DNA from: Candidatus Alistipes faecigallinarum
GTDB taxonomy: Bacteria > Bacteroidota > Bacteroidia > Bacteroidales > Rikenellaceae
Reading direction: 5' to 3'
Assembly: GCA_019115605.1 (NCBI GenBank)
Contig: DXDG01000009.1
Location: forward strand, 96,862 to 160,861
Length of the DNA stretch: 64,000 nt
The notes beneath the pieces were generated by a model. It saw only the letters and a list, made by a program, of their open reading frames with translations. It searched no databases and was not told the origin of the DNA. The translations under genes and the position numbers were made by a program. Below are positions 62,217 through 64,000 of this stretch, piece by piece. Every line of letters begins with the position of its first letter. Position 1 is the stretch's first letter.

Positions 62217-64000
62217 ATGAATGAACACAATGTTTTGAAAAGGATTTCCCGGTATTTTTCGGTGATTATCCTGTGTATGGCGGTGACAACAACCGCCGTC
62301 GCACAGACCCCGAAGGTTACCGTGAATGCCGAAAATGTCAGCATCAAGGAGTTGCTGCAACGCATCGAGGCCAACAGCCAATACACATTCGCCTATGTCG
62401 ATGCAGAGATAAAAACCGACAAAATCGTATCGGTTACAGCGACGAACCGCAGCATCGCATCGATCATCGCCGAGGTGCTTCCCGAGGTGAATATGGAAGT
62501 CAAAGGGCTGAAAATCATCCTTACCCGCGCAAGGGGGGGGGAGGAGCCAGCGGCGTCGCAAGCCGTGGCAAGCCGCACGGTCAAGGGCCTGGTAACCGAT
62601 GAAAATGGTGAACCGGTTGTCGGGGCGACCGTCATTCTGAAAGGATCGACCGTCGGCGCCGCCACCAACCTGAACGGCGAGTATGCCATAGAGATTCGCC
62701 AGAACAACGCGACCCTGATCGTCTCGCTTATCGGATACAACCGCGTCGAAGTCCCCCTTTCCGACAGTCAAACCCTGGCGAACGTCACGCTGAAGACCGA
62801 AGCGATCGCCATGAACGACATCGTCGTCGTGGGATACGGTGTGCAGAACAAACGCGATGTGACGACCGCCATCTCATCCATCAAGGCCGAAGATTTCGCC
62901 AACATGCCGACTTCCGACTTCCGCGACGCCATGGCCGCCAAAATGCCGGGCGTGCAGGTGTTACAACTCGGCGGACAGCCCGACGGCAATGTCTCGATCC
63001 GCGTTCGCGGTATTCAGTCCGCAACGGCCGGGAACGACCCGCTGTACGTCATCGACGGAGTTCCGTGCGACGCCCGGGCATTTGCCAACCTCGAAAGCAA
63101 CGACATCGAAAGTCTCGAAGTGCTCAAGGATGCTTCGGCAGCGGCCATTTACGGTTCGCGCGGGTCGTGCGGCGTGATCCTGATCACCACCAAACGAGGT
63201 CAGGGCGAACGTCCCGTGGTAAGCTACGACGGACAGTTCAGCGTCTCGAATGTGGCCAAAAGAATCGACATGCTCGATGCGTACGAATTCGCACGGCTTT
63301 TCAAGGAGGCGCGCGACGGTGCCTATCTGTTCAATGTTCCGACCGGCTCGATCGACGATCCCTACGAGGAGCGTCCGCAGACCTATCATCGTGTCGATCC
63401 GCTCATCACAGCCTATCTGCAGGACAATACCGGAACGTTGACCAATACCGACTGGCAGGATGCCATCTTCCGGTCGGCCTACTCGACCAAGCACTCGATC
63501 TCGGTCTCGGGACGCACCAAGGCTCTGGGCTACTACGTCGGCGCCAACTACCTCTACCGCGAAGGTACGATCATCGGCTCGGACTTCGAGCGATACAGTC
63601 TGCGCGCCAACCTCGACGGGAAACGCAACCGGCTGAAATACGGCGTCAGCTTCTCGCCCTCCTATTCGAAGACCAATTATGTATCGACCGACACGCAATA
63701 CGGTGACGACGGCATCATCGCGTCGGCGCTGATGGCCCCTCCGATCTTTCCCGTATATAACGAGGACGGATCCTACAACTGGGACATGAACGGACTCTTG
63801 CGCGTCAACACCTGGGATACCCAGACGAACGAGGTGCTCAATCCCGTGGCCCTGGCGCTTGAAATCGATGACGTGCGCGAGAAGATCAACATCCTCGGCA
63901 ATGCATACGTCGCATACGAATTCATCGAAGGACTGGAATACAAATTCACCATGGGAGGAGACTACTATTCCTACATCCGCAATTACTACCGACCCTCATA
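62217..64000 (+). CDS. SusC-family TonB receptor with STN domain (5' part)
   Basis: The first 594 codons of a SusC-like receptor continue past the right edge. Signal peptide about 1-28 (TTTAVAQ). An STN domain (about 29-105, VSIKELLQRIEANSQYTFAY) is present, as required for trans-envelope signalling through FecR. The carboxypeptidase-like domain (about 118-195, VKGLVTDENGEPVVGATVIL), the DIVVVGYGVQNKRDV box and the plug (PLYVIDGVP, KDASAAAIYGSRG) follow. A G9 run lies at codons 106-108, between STN and the carboxypeptidase-like domain. Probably the transporter of a second, separate polysaccharide locus. Confidence 0.95.
   Translation, partial: MNEHNVLKRISRYFSVIILCMAVTTTAVAQTPKVTVNAENVSIKELLQRIEANSQYTFAYVDAEIKTDKIVSVTATNRSIASIIAEVLPEVNMEVKGLKIILTRARGGEEPAASQAVASRTVKGLVTDENGEPVVGATVILKGSTVGAATNLNGEYAIEIRQNNATLIVSLIGYNRVEVPLSDSQTLANVTLKTEAIAMNDIVVVGYGVQNKRDVTTAISSIKAEDFANMPTSDFRDAMAAKMPGVQVLQLGGQPDGNVSIRVRGIQSATAGNDPLYVIDGVPCDARAFANLESNDIESLEVLKDASAAAIYGSRGSCGVILITTKRGQGERPVVSYDGQFSVSNVAKRIDMLDAYEFARLFKEARDGAYLFNVPTGSIDDPYEERPQTYHRVDPLITAYLQDNTGTLTNTDWQDAIFRSAYSTKHSISVSGRTKALGYYVGANYLYREGTIIGSDFERYSLRANLDGKRNRLKYGVSFSPSYSKTNYVSTDTQYGDDGIIASALMAPPIFPVYNEDGSYNWDMNGLLRVNTWDTQTNEVLNPVALALEIDDVREKINILGNAYVAYEFIEGLEYKFTMGGDYYSYIRNYYRPS
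62533..62541 (+). repeat. G9 homopolymer inside the second susC
   Basis: Nine G in a row (codons 106-109) in the linker after the STN domain. As read, the frame is open; a slip would truncate the receptor. Confidence 0.9.

Noticed and set aside
1..64000. tRNA, rRNA, CRISPR arrays, IS elements, att sites
   Set aside because: None was recognised on reading both strands. Very small or divergent RNA genes could be missed without a covariance-model search.

Overview
The window is GC-rich (roughly 60%) chromosomal DNA from a Bacteroidota bacterium, most likely Alistipes or a close relative. Four things point there: SusC/SusD pairs, promoters built on the Bacteroidota -7 element TAnnTTTG, a FecR/sigma/SusC signalling set, and a cysteate synthase of the kind used for sulfonolipids, a lipid class typical of Alistipes. 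No tRNA, rRNA, CRISPR array, insertion sequence or prophage was seen.

Layout. 0-6.3 kb holds housekeeping and envelope genes: the tail of an unknown gene, an OmpA-family protein, carboxynorspermidine decarboxylase (nspC), cysteate synthase and a small TonB-dependent receptor. 6.5-13.0 kb is a compact histidine-degradation operon (ftcD-hutU-hutH-hutI). 13.2-15.9 kb carries a secreted MsrB-MsrA fusion, a secreted endonuclease/exonuclease/phosphatase protein and a YitT/YczE-type membrane protein.

16.0-52.7 kb is one large polysaccharide utilisation region, entirely on the + strand. It has a flavin oxidoreductase, a XylR-type AraC regulator, an esterase-like hydrolase, SusC, SusD and a surface lipoprotein, a GH20 hexosaminidase, two unclassified barrel-type putative glycosidases, a phosphodiester glycosidase, an SGNH hydrolase, two DUF4855 proteins, a sugar MFS importer, nagA and nagB, four exported Gfo/Idh/MocA proteins, an ApbE-like flavin transferase, and a mannonate/KDG pathway (kdgK, kdgA, a mannonate oxidoreductase, uxuA). 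The enzymes imply a glycan that yields N-acetylglucosamine and a hexuronate, with at least part of the processing in the periplasm.

The most notable result is a two-part operator (CGTTTTTTGAA, 6 nt, TTTGCGCTTTT) found at four promoters of this region (19067, 20341, 37437, 45677). The half-sites are 21 bp apart, and the distance to the -7 box is exactly the same in all four. This is the geometry expected of an AraC-family activator, and the obvious candidate is the regulator at 17916-19064, whose stop codon lies 2 nt before the first site. One regulator would thus drive the esterase, the Sus operon, the transport/GlcNAc operon and the oxidoreductase/uronate operon.

52.8-57.7 kb holds a second YitT-type protein, a decayed polyphosphate kinase (ppk1) and a frameshifted metallophosphoesterase, then an intact phosphate transporter and an intact Ppx/GppA phosphatase. 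57.9-64.0 kb holds an AraC regulator divergent from a radical SAM protein, then a sigma factor divergent from a BACON-like lipoprotein, a FecR anti-sigma factor and a SusC receptor with an STN domain that runs off the window.
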